A stretch of DNA of 64,000 bases. Source: Lepus europaeus. Its lineage: Eukaryota > Chordata > Mammalia > Lagomorpha > Leporidae. Positions 12,667-24,500 of this stretch are shown piece after piece. Below the pieces are notes generated by a model. That model was not told the origin of the DNA. It did not search any database and saw nothing but the letters and a program-made list of their open reading frames with translations. The stretch is taken from NCBI RefSeq assembly GCF_033115175.1, contig NC_084832.1:16791342-16855341 (forward strand), given 5' to 3'. Positions within the stretch are counted from its first letter, which is position 1, and each line of letters starts with the position of its first letter. The position numbers were made by a program, and so were the translations under genes.

Positions 12667-15428
12667 ATACACCATGAATAGAAAATGATGCCCATTTCAA
12701 TTGTGACTGTACTGGCCTTTTTCTATCCCTGGTTATCAGTAATTTTTTTCTCCTTAAAAAAACCTATGGATAGTTTTTAGATTTCATTATCAGAGTTTCA
12801 GAAATGTCTGCTTTCATACTGATATTTAAAAAATTCTTTTAACACTGAAGAAAAAAGAATTTTAAAATTAATAATATGTTATATCCAGTTCACGTCAATA
12901 AACTACTGAAAATGCTTTCAAATTTTCTTCTGTTCATGACAAAATGGATAAAATTTCATTACCAAGAAATGCATTGTTTAGTCACCCTTTTTTAGAACTT
13001 CATACACACATTTGAAGTACATTATTATGCTGCTGTGTTTAAATATTTGCTGTCATAGGAAATATCCACAATTTACAAACCAATCATCCCGCACTCACAG
13101 AACTGAGCAGAAAGGAATATAACTGAATATAAAATAGCCAAGGCTAGCTTATCCTCTGATTTTTCCCAAAAGAGCCATGAAGATTACCTGGCACCTGCAG
13201 TCCCCCAAAACAGAGCTGGAAGTGTTAGCAGTCCCCCAGCAAACAGTGAAATTCTTTCCCAGTTAGGTGTTTTGCATTGCATAATATCCTGGGTGAGGAA
13301 GGTAGGTGGAATGACGGTTCAAAACATTTACACATCCAGGACTTTCTTTCTCAGTTGCTGTTTTAAGGCAAGCATGGGGTGACCATCTTCCTATTCAGAT
13401 GGATAGCAGAAGGTTGCTGATGGCTGCACGCTGACTTTTTCCTTTCTTCATCAATCAGAAAAACAGATTACAGAGAATTCCTTTCCCTCCATGGCATTGG
13501 CAGTTGGCACTATAATTTCTCCTTTCTCATCACTGAAAACAGGTAAGTAACTCTACATTTCTGTTGACTCAATTAAATCCACATGAGACTTGAGGAGCAA
13601 TAATTAAGGTTGTATAAAGGGGAGGGAAGAAATGTAACACCCTGAAGAGAGAAGCAGCAAGGCCTGGGACCCACCTTCCCAAAAAGGGAGGGAGGAAGGT
13701 CACCCTTCATCTGCTCTGTGTGAAAACTCCTCTAGGTAGAGGCCATAGCTGTATTTCAGAGAGGTCACAGTGACAGAGCAAAAAAAAATTACTGATACAA
13801 CTAAGAAATAATTAAGATTAAAGAATAGACAAAATGAATTCACCTTAGAAACTGTCACACTGATTTGAATTTTGAGACATTAAAACAAAGTAAAACCTGC
13901 AAGCTGTTCACTAAATTTTCAAAATGCAGTGTTAAGTTGATTGGTACAAAACAGACCCCTAAATAAATGCAAAAAACACTCAAAGTGTTTTTGCTCAATT
14001 CAACTATGTGGTTTGTATCCTACAGGTAGAAAAAAATTTTTTTCCACACATAATTCAGGGTATGACTATAGCAGAAAAGGATTTGTGCTTGGCTGTTGTA
14101 AACATTCATGGTCAAGGTGTCTCCCACAAGGAATTAAAATGCTTGATTCCATAAAAACAATATATTAGACCCTTTAATGCTTAAAACATTTCAGAATGAC
14201 TTGAGGCAAAAACAAAAACCTTTCCATAATAAAGGTAGTAATTCTTAAAGTAATTTTCTTAATTTTAAGTGCAGCATCAGTAGTTCCATAAATATTATGT
14301 TCTAGATCAACATAACACTCACTTTTTAGGGCAAAAATTTTCCAGTATACAAAAACTGAATATAGTTCATTTCTTAGTTACCTTCTTAAAAGGTAAAAAG
14401 GTATCTTAAGGAGATGCTGTCTAGTTAATGAAGCAACATTGGAAACGCAGCCAGAGCTGACTAGATTTCTAAGCCTGTATCTTCTTCTAAGAGGAACATC
14501 TAGAGGCAGCAAGGTCTGGTGGAGTGAGGGACAGTTTCACTTCACACACACCAGCAAACAGGTCCTGTACAGGAGGGCTGGGCCTGGATGTAGGAGGAGA
14601 AAGAGACACTCCTCAAAATTTATGTTGTCTGAGCAATTTACATTTCTAAGCCAATCTTGTTACAGGGGATCTATGAAGGACTCAGAACTTCAGTTGTTGA
14701 AAAAGCATTTCAATTTTTGCTTCAGCAATATTACTTTAAATTATATCACTGCTATATTATCTGAACCTATTTTACGTATTACTTTTGTTTAATATTAAAA
14801 GAGCCCATAGGGTTTTTTATAATTAAGTACTTTTCTGTAGGTACTAAACCAAAATATGTAGATATGCTTAAAATCAACCGCTGGCAGGTTTCCTAACAGA
14901 TGGCTTCTGCCCTTCTTCAGTGCCAGTCGAGTGACACTAGCAGACGGTGTGAACATGTACAGGTTCACAGGGATTTCACAGATACCTGCCTCTGACTGCA
15001 CTCACCAAACTCCAAGCATAGTTGTCCCTAACAACATGCATCCTCTTTAGGAATACTGAAGCTGTGCTTTCTCATGAGGCTCACATGTGAAGGCACCGAC
15101 CTAGTGTGCAAGGCCGTGAAAAGAAGAATCTGCCTGCTCCAGGGGAGGAAAACACCAGCTGCGTGAGCACATGCACAGGTGAGCTGCCTCCAGACCCTCC
15201 CCCACACGCACAGGCTGCGCGCACTCAAACACAACCGCCCCTCGTCTCTCTGCCCTCGCAATCCCAGACCTTCTGTCTGAATGAGTAAGAACAGACTTTT
15301 CTTATTAAAATAACTCTTTGGTCATGGACAAACTGAAATACGTGAAATTTTTTTCATTAGGATCCCAGAACAAGGTTTCTTTGTTTTTAATCTTTAAAAA
15401 TATTAAGGAAGAAGAGCAGAAAAATGGT

Positions 15429-15586
15429 TTAATTGAAGTGGAATTTGAATCTAAACGGTCCGCCTGAGCTGAAGGGATTGAACCCTTGCCATGAGTTCCA
15501 GCTCCTGTGGAAAGGGTTGCCGCCGCCTCCTTGCTGGCTCTCTGCATCCAGGGGGTCTTCTCCATCATCGAATTTCTTCCGCATTT
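15429..15586 (-). CDS. DNAJC3: DNAJC3 exon 12, coding part
   Basis: 158 bp from the acceptor tttttcctag to TAA at 15431-15429: [29 protein letters not shown], then a Phe-rich end closing FKFHFN. This is the DNAJC3 C-terminus (human 454-504). There is no KDEL-type signal, which matches the family. Confidence 0.97.
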
Positions 15587-18500
15587 CTAGGAAAAAAATC
15601 AATAAATGAAGACCCAGGTATTCTAATGGGGGGGTGGGGGAGGGTGGGGCGGGGTTAAGCTGTTAACAAAATAATTGTGCCTGACATTCAAATCCACTCT
15701 GTCCCAGAAGAAACAGACAAGACAATCACCAGGCACAAAAGAGGGAGTTAGGTTCTGGGTCCCTAAATCTCACCTCAGAAGCAGCTACCTAAGCTTGTCA
15801 GCTGTGCAAGCGAAGTCTTCGGAAAAAACAGTTCTTGAGAAGAGAGCCTCCAAAAGTCATTCTTCCAAACAGCCATGTTGCCGCCCTAACCCCCAAAACA
15901 AAACCTGCCAGGCAGTGACCTCACTGACCCCCCCCCCCCAACCATCTAGTGAGCTTTCCAGAGCCTCACTATCCAACCTGAACAGCACTGAGTTTTCCTA
16001 GGCCCCCTTCATGGCTCAGTTTCCCTCCCATGAGACCAGTGCAGTGGGAAGGTCACAGTGAAGTAGGATCTTGAGGAGCCAGTGCAATTAGAAATGGCTT
16101 GTTCATCCAGAAAATACATAATATGAAAAACTACCCAGGAAAGTGTTACACCAAAAGCTTTTAACTCCACTTTGCAAGAACTTCTGAAGTCTCTCCTAAG
16201 AACAGGCACTAGAGTGAAGAATCTGTGGTTCTTTTCCCATTACAGGCATCTGGGATGATGGCCCCAGCCAGCCCCCTGTGGGGAGCTCGTGCTCCCTTAA
16301 CTCTCAACTCAAGAGGCCCCTCCCTGAAGATGACTCCTGAGTGAAGTCTGATGGAGCTGTGTCATCCCACTGCTGCACAGGCAGGAGGGGCAGAGTCCTC
16401 AAGGCACAGTGTAGGTACTGGATATTTGCTGAATAAGAGAACAGACAGTATATATCCTACTGCACTTAGTAATTTCATTTTTAGCTCCCTTACTAGATTA
16501 TAGATTACTTAGAAAAAAAGATCATTTAACTTCAAAAAAGCTTTGCCAAAGAGACAAAACTTGACTTCCTCTTTTTGCTGAATCTGCCTAGCTCAAACCA
16601 GAGCTTCTGGTCCCACTGCTGTGGTATCAGCTTAATGCTAAATTCTGGAAATGGCAAGGCATTATTCAGTACCACCTCAGTTCTTAGCCCATCTGCATGT
16701 GACACTCTGGGCCACAGTAACCATGAAAAGAATACAGGGAGCAGGCATTTAGCCCAGCAGTTGAGAAGCCCACATCTCCTCCTGAAGTGCCTGCATTCAC
16801 ATCTCAGCTCCTGGCTCCTTACCACATGGGAGACCAGGCTTGTGCTGTAGCATCAGCTCAGTTCTAACTATTGGAGGCACTCAGAGAATAAACCAGCAAA
16901 TGGGAGCTGACTTACAGACACACACTCTCAAACAAAACAAATCTACCAGTAAAGCTAATGATCATTTGATTTAGGGGCAAGACTGCTGGAGAACACACTC
17001 ATGGAGCTACAGTGGGCCCTGGATTAGCTAGCTCTCTTCTCCCATCCCTGGGCAATCCAGGAAACATGCTTTCCCCATTAAGCTCCTGTGAGTTCAGTAG
17101 AGGGAATCCTCACTGCCTTGTGAACTTAGAAGAAAATTAAAGATAATGTCTTATGTTCAACGTTATGCTATCGTATCACAAGTGAAAAACTTGAGGCCTG
17201 AAAAGTTCCACTAGCTTGTTTAAGTAGACAGAGTCAAACTGCAGAGGAATGGGAAAGTTGTCAGAATCAAAATGGAGCTGCCTATATCCACGCTAACACA
17301 AAAACAAAGGGCTCTTACAGGCAATTGCTCGATGGTAACTATCACATAGAGTGTGCAGAACCACATTATAAGAAAAGTACTTCTACAAGGACATCTGCCC
17401 ACCTCAACCTCTGAATATGCATATTATCATAACTGCAGAGCTCTGGAATTCCAATATCTTTATCAAGTGTCTGTGTTTTGTTACTTAGCTTAACAAACCC
17501 AGGGCTTCTCATTCCACACTGACAGTCTTTCCACTGTACTATACATGTACAGTCCCCAGAATTGGAGACAGGGACAAACATAAAACCAGCAAGGCCAAGG
17601 ACCAGTGATCCACCCTCACAGTATGACCCACCACACTCCACCCGCCACTTCCAAGAAGGGCAAGGATTAGTGATACCACCGATTCCACTATTTGAGAAAA
17701 CTGAAAGGCCTAAAAGCAATACCTGGATCTGAGAGGACTTCTTTAGCAGCTGCTATATCAATGAACTTTTTCTCTGCTTTTTTCTTTTCTTCTTCATTCT
17801 GGAAGTTATCTGGGTGCCACTGTAGGGCTAATTTTCTGTATGCTTTAATGATTTCTTGTTTTTTGGCATTTCTGTGGGATGGTAAAATTAATTGACAATC
17901 ATTTAAAAAGTGTCCAACACACTGTCTTAAAATTAGAAGAGCCAGGTTAAGAGGGCACTGGGAATTTACAGCCGAGTTTCCCTTGTAGTTCCAATGGCAT
18001 CAAAGGGCAAAGGTTCACACATAGTAATGAAGAAGAACAGAATCTCACCAGGAAGCAAGTTAACTGCTACTGATTTTTACAATGTTCCCTTAAAAAGTTT
18101 TTTTCCATTTTTCTTTCAGAATTTCTAAACTACCATGATTCAATTCTTTCTTGGCATTAAAACATAAGACAAGTTGATAGTTCAACGGTCAAGGAAGGTA
18201 TGTCTTATATAAAAGCACATACTCGACAGATTATATACCTCAGTGTCTGCAATTTACTTCTAGAAATGCTACTTTATTGTTAGGCCTACAGAAGGGTTTC
18301 CTTTTCTCCAGCCCCTCCCTCCCTCCTTCCTATCCCCACCAGAACAAAATTCTCTCCCATTTCTTTACCCTTCTTAAAAAACGTAAGCCTGGGACCTATT
18401 CATGATAGTCTTCCTCACCAAATAATTTTCTGGCATTGCATTACTAGTCTCTGTCAAAGACATCTGCCTGTAATGTATTCAAAATAGCTTTATGATGTTA

Positions 18501-21500
18501 AAGATTGTTAGTAACAATTATAGAAGTACAGGAAGTCAATCAGGGAGAGAAAAAAATCAACGATTAGTTTTACAACAGTTAAGTAAAAACAGCAATGCAA
18601 ATTTGAAATAACTCACCTTTTTACTCCCAAGATTTTATAATAATCTCGTTTCTGCGACTGTTTCAATAGTCTTTGTGCTTTCTCTAAACCTTCCCGAATC
18701 TGTTGATCATTTTCATTGTGTTCCTGAGCTGTTTCATAATCCTGAATAGCTGTCAAAATAGGTTTAAGATAATGCTGTTAGGGGGACTAGTCATTCGTTT
18801 CCTTTATGTATCTTGCAAGTTAATACCAAAATCATTATCCCAACCCCTTCAGTCTTTCACCATCACTGTTAAAAGCCTAAATGATAACACTTTATGCCTT
18901 TTTAAAGTTTTTGAACAAAATTACAATCAAGACTGAATGTAGGCAGTTATTATTCCCATTCAACAAAATTCACTGTTCACTTGCCCACCTCCCACATTAT
19001 CTCCCCATGTCTCAAGTCATTTTAATATCAGCACTTTATACAGAACAGTCTTACTGTACAACAGTGCCTAACTAAATCAGCATGGTCAGCTAAGGGTCAA
19101 CCATTCAAAGTGGAGGTTAGAAAGGGAGCAATCACTGTCAGTAGTCATAATGACAAAGTTAACCACGGGGTTCAACACCAACAATCATATGCCTTTCTTT
19201 AAGTGTCAACCAAAACAGAAAAACACATACCCTACTGGCATGGGAAGTCTGATGACAATCCACATGACATGTTTTAGAGTATTTTAAATATTTAGAAAGT
19301 ACAAAGCATATGGGTATCTAATATCAGGTAGAAGAGTCATCAGGTCACAGCAGGCCTTCTCAGACTTATCTTTAGACTGGTCTACTGGCCAGGATGGCCC
19401 CTGGCTGATATCAGGAAGGTTGGACTTCAGCAATGTTCCCACATTCTCTTACTCTGCTGGGAGGCATAAACGTCTGTGTGCTCTAACAAGCTTTACTAAC
19501 AAATATCACTGTACACGTGTTATGAGATTTCCCCTTGTTTAAGGAATTCAGCTTGTCTTACGTGACATCATAGGGAGAAGATTCTTGGAATATTTTGGCT
19601 AGTTTCCTCTGTAGAAGAGAAAATTAAACAAGGAGCACAAGGAAGGAGAAATGGGGTGAAAAAGACAACAAAAAGAGATGGAAATAGAATGTTTAAAAGG
19701 ACTAGAGAAAAAGAAATCGCAGTTAAAGATGACAGGAAAGGAAATACATTCCATGTGTAACTTGGGTGTAGAAAACAAAACCAACTGAGGAGGACAAACC
19801 ATGTAAGAAAAACTTTCCTAAAATGAAAGATGAATCTATATAGTGAGAAGGCATACAAGGTGCCAGGGCAATTCAGCTTAGAATGGTGAACACTAAAACA
19901 TATCCTAGCACAATTAACAGACTTAAAATAAAAAAGCTGCCTGTGTGCCAAGACCAAAACAAAAAAATCCTGGTGCCAGATTTTCCATTGCGGGGCCAAC
20001 ACTTTGGCACAGCAGGTTAAGCCATGGCTTGAAATGCTGGTATCCTATATTGGAGTGCTGGTTTGAGTCCTGGCTGCTCCACTTCCAATCTAGCTCCCTG
20101 CAAATGCACCTGGGAAAGCAGCAGAAGACGGTCCAAGTACCTGGGCCCCTGAAACCCAGGTGGGAAACCCAGAGTTCTAGACTCATGCCTTGTTCTGGCC
20201 CGCCCCTTGGCCATTGCAGCCATTTGGGAAGACCCAGCAGATGGTAGATCTCTTTCTCCATCTTTCCCTCTATGTCATTCTGCCATTCAGATAAATAAAT
20301 CTTAAAGAGGAGATTTTTCTTGGCAATATTCAGTCCCTGAAGAATTGTAACAATGCCTACAAGATGTACAGAAGTAGGAATAAAACAATTTGTTATCCTG
20401 ACATGCCATCTATCAAGTTGAAAAGGTACAGTCTTGAATATAGAATAAATCAGGGAAAACTTTCTCAAGGAAAACTCCACAGTTTCCCTTAAGGAAACTG
20501 CCACAGCATGAACTCACCAAGAGATGGCTGGAGAAACAATCACCAAAAGAGGGAAGGCACACACTGCATCTGTTCCATATGACATGGTTTGGCTATGGTT
20601 TGAGTGTGTCCCCCAAAGGCTCATGTGCTGAAGACTTGGTCCTCTGTGTAGTAATGTGAGAAGAACTAAAACTTGTAAGAAGTGGACCTCAGTGGGAGGT
20701 CACAGGGGGCACTGCCCACAGAAGAAATTTTTTGTGAGACCCTGATTAGTTTTTGAGAGTTGTTTTTAAAAGCACTCTTTGGCTTCTTGTATCACCATGT
20801 GATCTTTCTTCTCACACACACTCCTGCCATTATGCCATCTGCCATAGCCTGATGCAGGAAGGAGTGCCCTTGTCAGAATGGGCACCATATTGTTTAGACT
20901 TTCAGCCTCCCAAACTGTAAGCTAAGTAAACCTCGTTTCATTAAAAAGTACCCAGCCTCAGGTTTTTTGTTATAGCAATGGAAAGCAGACTAAGACTATG
21001 TAGAATTGAGACTGGCACTAAGCAGTGAACTGTAGTCACAGAATAAAATTTGTGCCGTGACAGTACAGAAGGGATACCACTAACAAAAAATGAGAGAGGA
21101 GATAAAAGATGAGAAAGTCCATTAATTCCCACCTATTACAGCTGAAGCAATCAGAAAACTGCTAAGTGGTATGACCAAGGCAAATCCTAGATAAATTCAA
21201 GTATTAAATGGCAGAAAACCAGTAAGGGAAAGGTGGAAGCACACTGAATTATTTCTCAAGGCAGGAAGCTAGTAGTATTGTACAAAGAGGGCTAAGTTAA
21301 TAAAACTAAAAAATATCCTGGAGCAAAAATAAAAACTTTCCAGGATAGTACATAAAATAATATAAACCAAACATCAAAAAAATCTAATCAGAAAAGAATG
21401 ACAGAACACAGATCAAACATCTGTCATATCAATACATGTAAATGTGCTTAATTCCCTAAAAAGAATTTCATATTGGATGAAAAAGCAAAACCCAGCTCTG

Positions 21501-24500
21501 AAAAAGACACACTTGAAACAAACAGATTCAAGTATGGCCAAATTTTATGAGACACAAGTTTGGTTTACAATCTTAGCAGATAATTGGAATGGAGGTCAAA
21601 AATAAACAGGACATCATAACATCAAAGGCTACAAATCACATTGAAGAAACAATGATTTTGACAACAGGCATACATAAAGAAAAAAATTAGAAAAGATACT
21701 AGGAGAGACTTTCATCTCTTTTCTTAACTGATCGAGTTGAACCAAGAAACATCTAGAAAACAAAGACCATAATATAAGATAGAGCTGGCTGACATGCCAG
21801 ATTGTAGCACAGAGAACCCAGAATTTAAAAAGTACACCTACTTTTCAAATCTGTAGATAAGACTTATGAAGTTAACCATATTAGATAAAAAGTGACACAT
21901 TCCCCCCAAAAAATGGAATTAGTAAAAACATTCTCTGATCACAAAGTTACATTAGAAATAATAAATCAGAAAAGGAAGAATGTAGAACCCTCCAAATATA
22001 TATAATAATAATAATTATGAAAACGCAATCTTTCAGCATCTATAGGAGACACAGCAAAACAATGTTGAGAGGACAATTTGGCCTTAAGTGCTCCAGTACA
22101 AATTAGGATAAAAGAATTAATAATCATCTGAGTCAAAGTTAAAAATCAAAGTTTAATTTTAGGGAAAAATTAAAATAGAACTGGTAAAGTCAGAGTTGTA
22201 AAAAATTTTTAAATACTTGTAACCTAAGACAAGCTCAAAAGCACAAAATAAGACATAAGTGCTAACCATAAAGATGAAGAAATTAAAAGACGACTGCTTG
22301 GGGCCGGCACCATAGTGCAGCAGCTTAATCCTTTACCTGCGGCGCCGGCAGCACCGGCATCCCTTATGGGCGCTGGCTCTAGTCCCGGATGCTCTTCTTC
22401 CGATCAAGCTTTCTGCTGTGGCCTGGGAAAGCAGTAGAAGATGGCCCAAGTGCTTTGGCCCCTGTACCCGCATGGGAGACCGGGAAGAAGCATCTAACTC
22501 CTGGCTTCAGATTGGCACAGCTCCGGCCATTTGGGCAGTGATCCAACAGAAGGAAGACCTCTCTCTCTCTGTCTCTCCCTCTCACTGTCTGTAACTCTAC
22601 CTCTCAAATAAATAAAATCTTAACAAAAGCATTTGAAAATTCAAGAGAATAACTCAAACTGAGCCAAAAAGAGACAAAAATAAACAGAATATTTTCATGG
22701 AGTAAGGATGTCATAAAGCCACCTGCCAATCAAGCAGCAGGAGTTACATGAAGATGGTTTAAACTTTTAAATGGCAGGTGATTCCAATGCTCTGTCTCCA
22801 GAGCACTGACTTACAGAAAACTGCTAAATAACTGCATCAAATCCTGACTCCAGTTTATTAACTAGATATACCCAGTACTCTAGGAGTAAAAATCATTTTT
22901 CCTCAATTTCTGAGAAGAAGTGCAAAGCTATCTTTGGAATCAGCATGATTGATATTACTTTTTGAGACTGCACTGTTGGCAAAATGAAAAAAGAATTCTA
23001 GGGGCCAGTGCTGTGGCTTAGTGGGTAAAGCTGCCATCTGCAGTGCTGGCATCCCATATGGGCACCGGTTCAAGTCCTGGCTGCTTCACTTCTGATCCAG
23101 CTCTCTGCTAAGGCCTGGGAAAGCAATAGAAGATGGCCCAAGTCCTTTGGGCCCCTGCACTCATGTGGAAGACCCAGAAGAAGCCCCTGACTTTGGATCA
23201 GCACAGCTCTGACCAGTGCGGCCATCTGAGGAATGAACCAGTGGATAGAAGACCCCCTACCCTCCTCTGCCTCTGCCCCTCTGTAACTCAGTCTTTCAAA
23301 TAAATAAATAAATAAATCTTTTAAAAAAGAAAAAAGAATCTGCAAACAATGAAGACATGATGGAGGAGGAGGAAGGAGATGGGGAGGCCAAGGGAAAGAA
23401 GAAGAAAAAAATCCAGAAAGGCAATGAAAGAGGGCGGAAGGATATCTTCACGAAGAAAGTGGATTTCATTTACATAAATAGTTTACCAGTAACAATCTCA
23501 GATGTCTTCAGTAAGACAGAGGATAGATTTCTTCTGGCAAAAAGAAACGGCAACTCTAGCGTAGAATCAGGTTGCTTACCAACATGTTCCTACCATAAAA
23601 GAGAAACATGCTAAACACACAGCGTGGATTCAGACAAACAACTTGACCCTGAGGCTCCACATTCATGATATATTACTCTACCAAAGGGCTTCCACCACCT
23701 AACTATCCACAACTGTAGAGGACAGAATTTAAATATCACAAACTCTGTAAATGTAAAAATATACTAACACATGTTTAGAGAAAGGAAGATGGAAATTTAC
23801 CAATTTCCTTATTATGAGTAGTATAAAATCAGTAGATACTGTGTAAAAGATGATGGAGCGAGAAACGGATTTAGACATACTATTAATTTATATAACATTA
23901 AAACTAAATATAACTAGAAATATTTTACTGTACCCAAACCAGAGTTTGTGGAAAGAACAGAAGAAACTAGAAAAATCTACTTAATGTTGCCTCTTCCTAC
24001 AGTGTCAAGTAAGGAATGTCAGGAGTCTTCAAAAATTTCATGGAAAATGTGAATTATGAAAAAATTATGCAAAGGTTTCAAAAAATATTTGCACCATAAT
24101 TAACTTTTATTCCCTTTCTCCATGAACTTTTTCAAGTACGTTCATATTGCCTAGACTATAAATCAAGATCTAGAGGAAGATTTGTTTTTATCAGAATTGT
24201 GATAAACATCAGAAGAACTATTAGCAATTATTTAAAGTATCTAAAGTACTTAAAGTATCTAACAGTGGAAAATAAAATATCAGAGGCACTTTTGTTCCTT
24301 ATTTTACTCTAATTTTTAAATTTCACCATGTGCATGTATTACATTTACAACCTGAGTAAAATTAAAAAAAAATATAGAGAGGGGAGAACAAACTAGTAAC
24401 ACATGCATAATGGAATGCCATATAAGTAGTAACCTCACAGATGATGATCCTATGTACAAATAATCATCTTCCTAAGATTTACACACTTTCTAAGAATACA

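Larger units (their letters stand above)
11960..15428 (-). other. DNAJC3: probable DNAJC3 3'UTR
   Basis: About 3.4 kb of repeat-free, AT-rich sequence after the DNAJC3 stop. Its far limit is inferred from AATAAA signals on the - strand at 12073-12078 and 11987-11992; a proximal one lies at 12661-12666. A long 3'UTR fits my memory of a DNAJC3 mRNA over 5 kb. The short open frames here (for example 14439-14792, + strand) are chance or antisense frames. Confidence 0.6.
15587..17722 (-). other. DNAJC3: DNAJC3 intron 11
   Basis: Intron between exons 12 and 11. Besides one old CSINE and a G-rich tract near the 3' splice site, it contains a poly-C run (15931-15941) and otherwise unique sequence with no gene that I can see. 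Confidence 0.85.

Noticed and set aside
14439..14792. 117-codon open frame on + in the 12-15 kb region
   Set aside because: It lies antisense in the probable DNAJC3 3'UTR, has no family resemblance, no splice or start context and ordinary composition. A chance frame.
19568..20504. Long minus-strand frames of 144 and 193 codons
   Set aside because: The first is T-rich intronic sequence read as hydrophobic residues. The second runs through a CSINE ([17 protein letters not shown] SINE translation). Neither has splice signals and both sit in intron 9.
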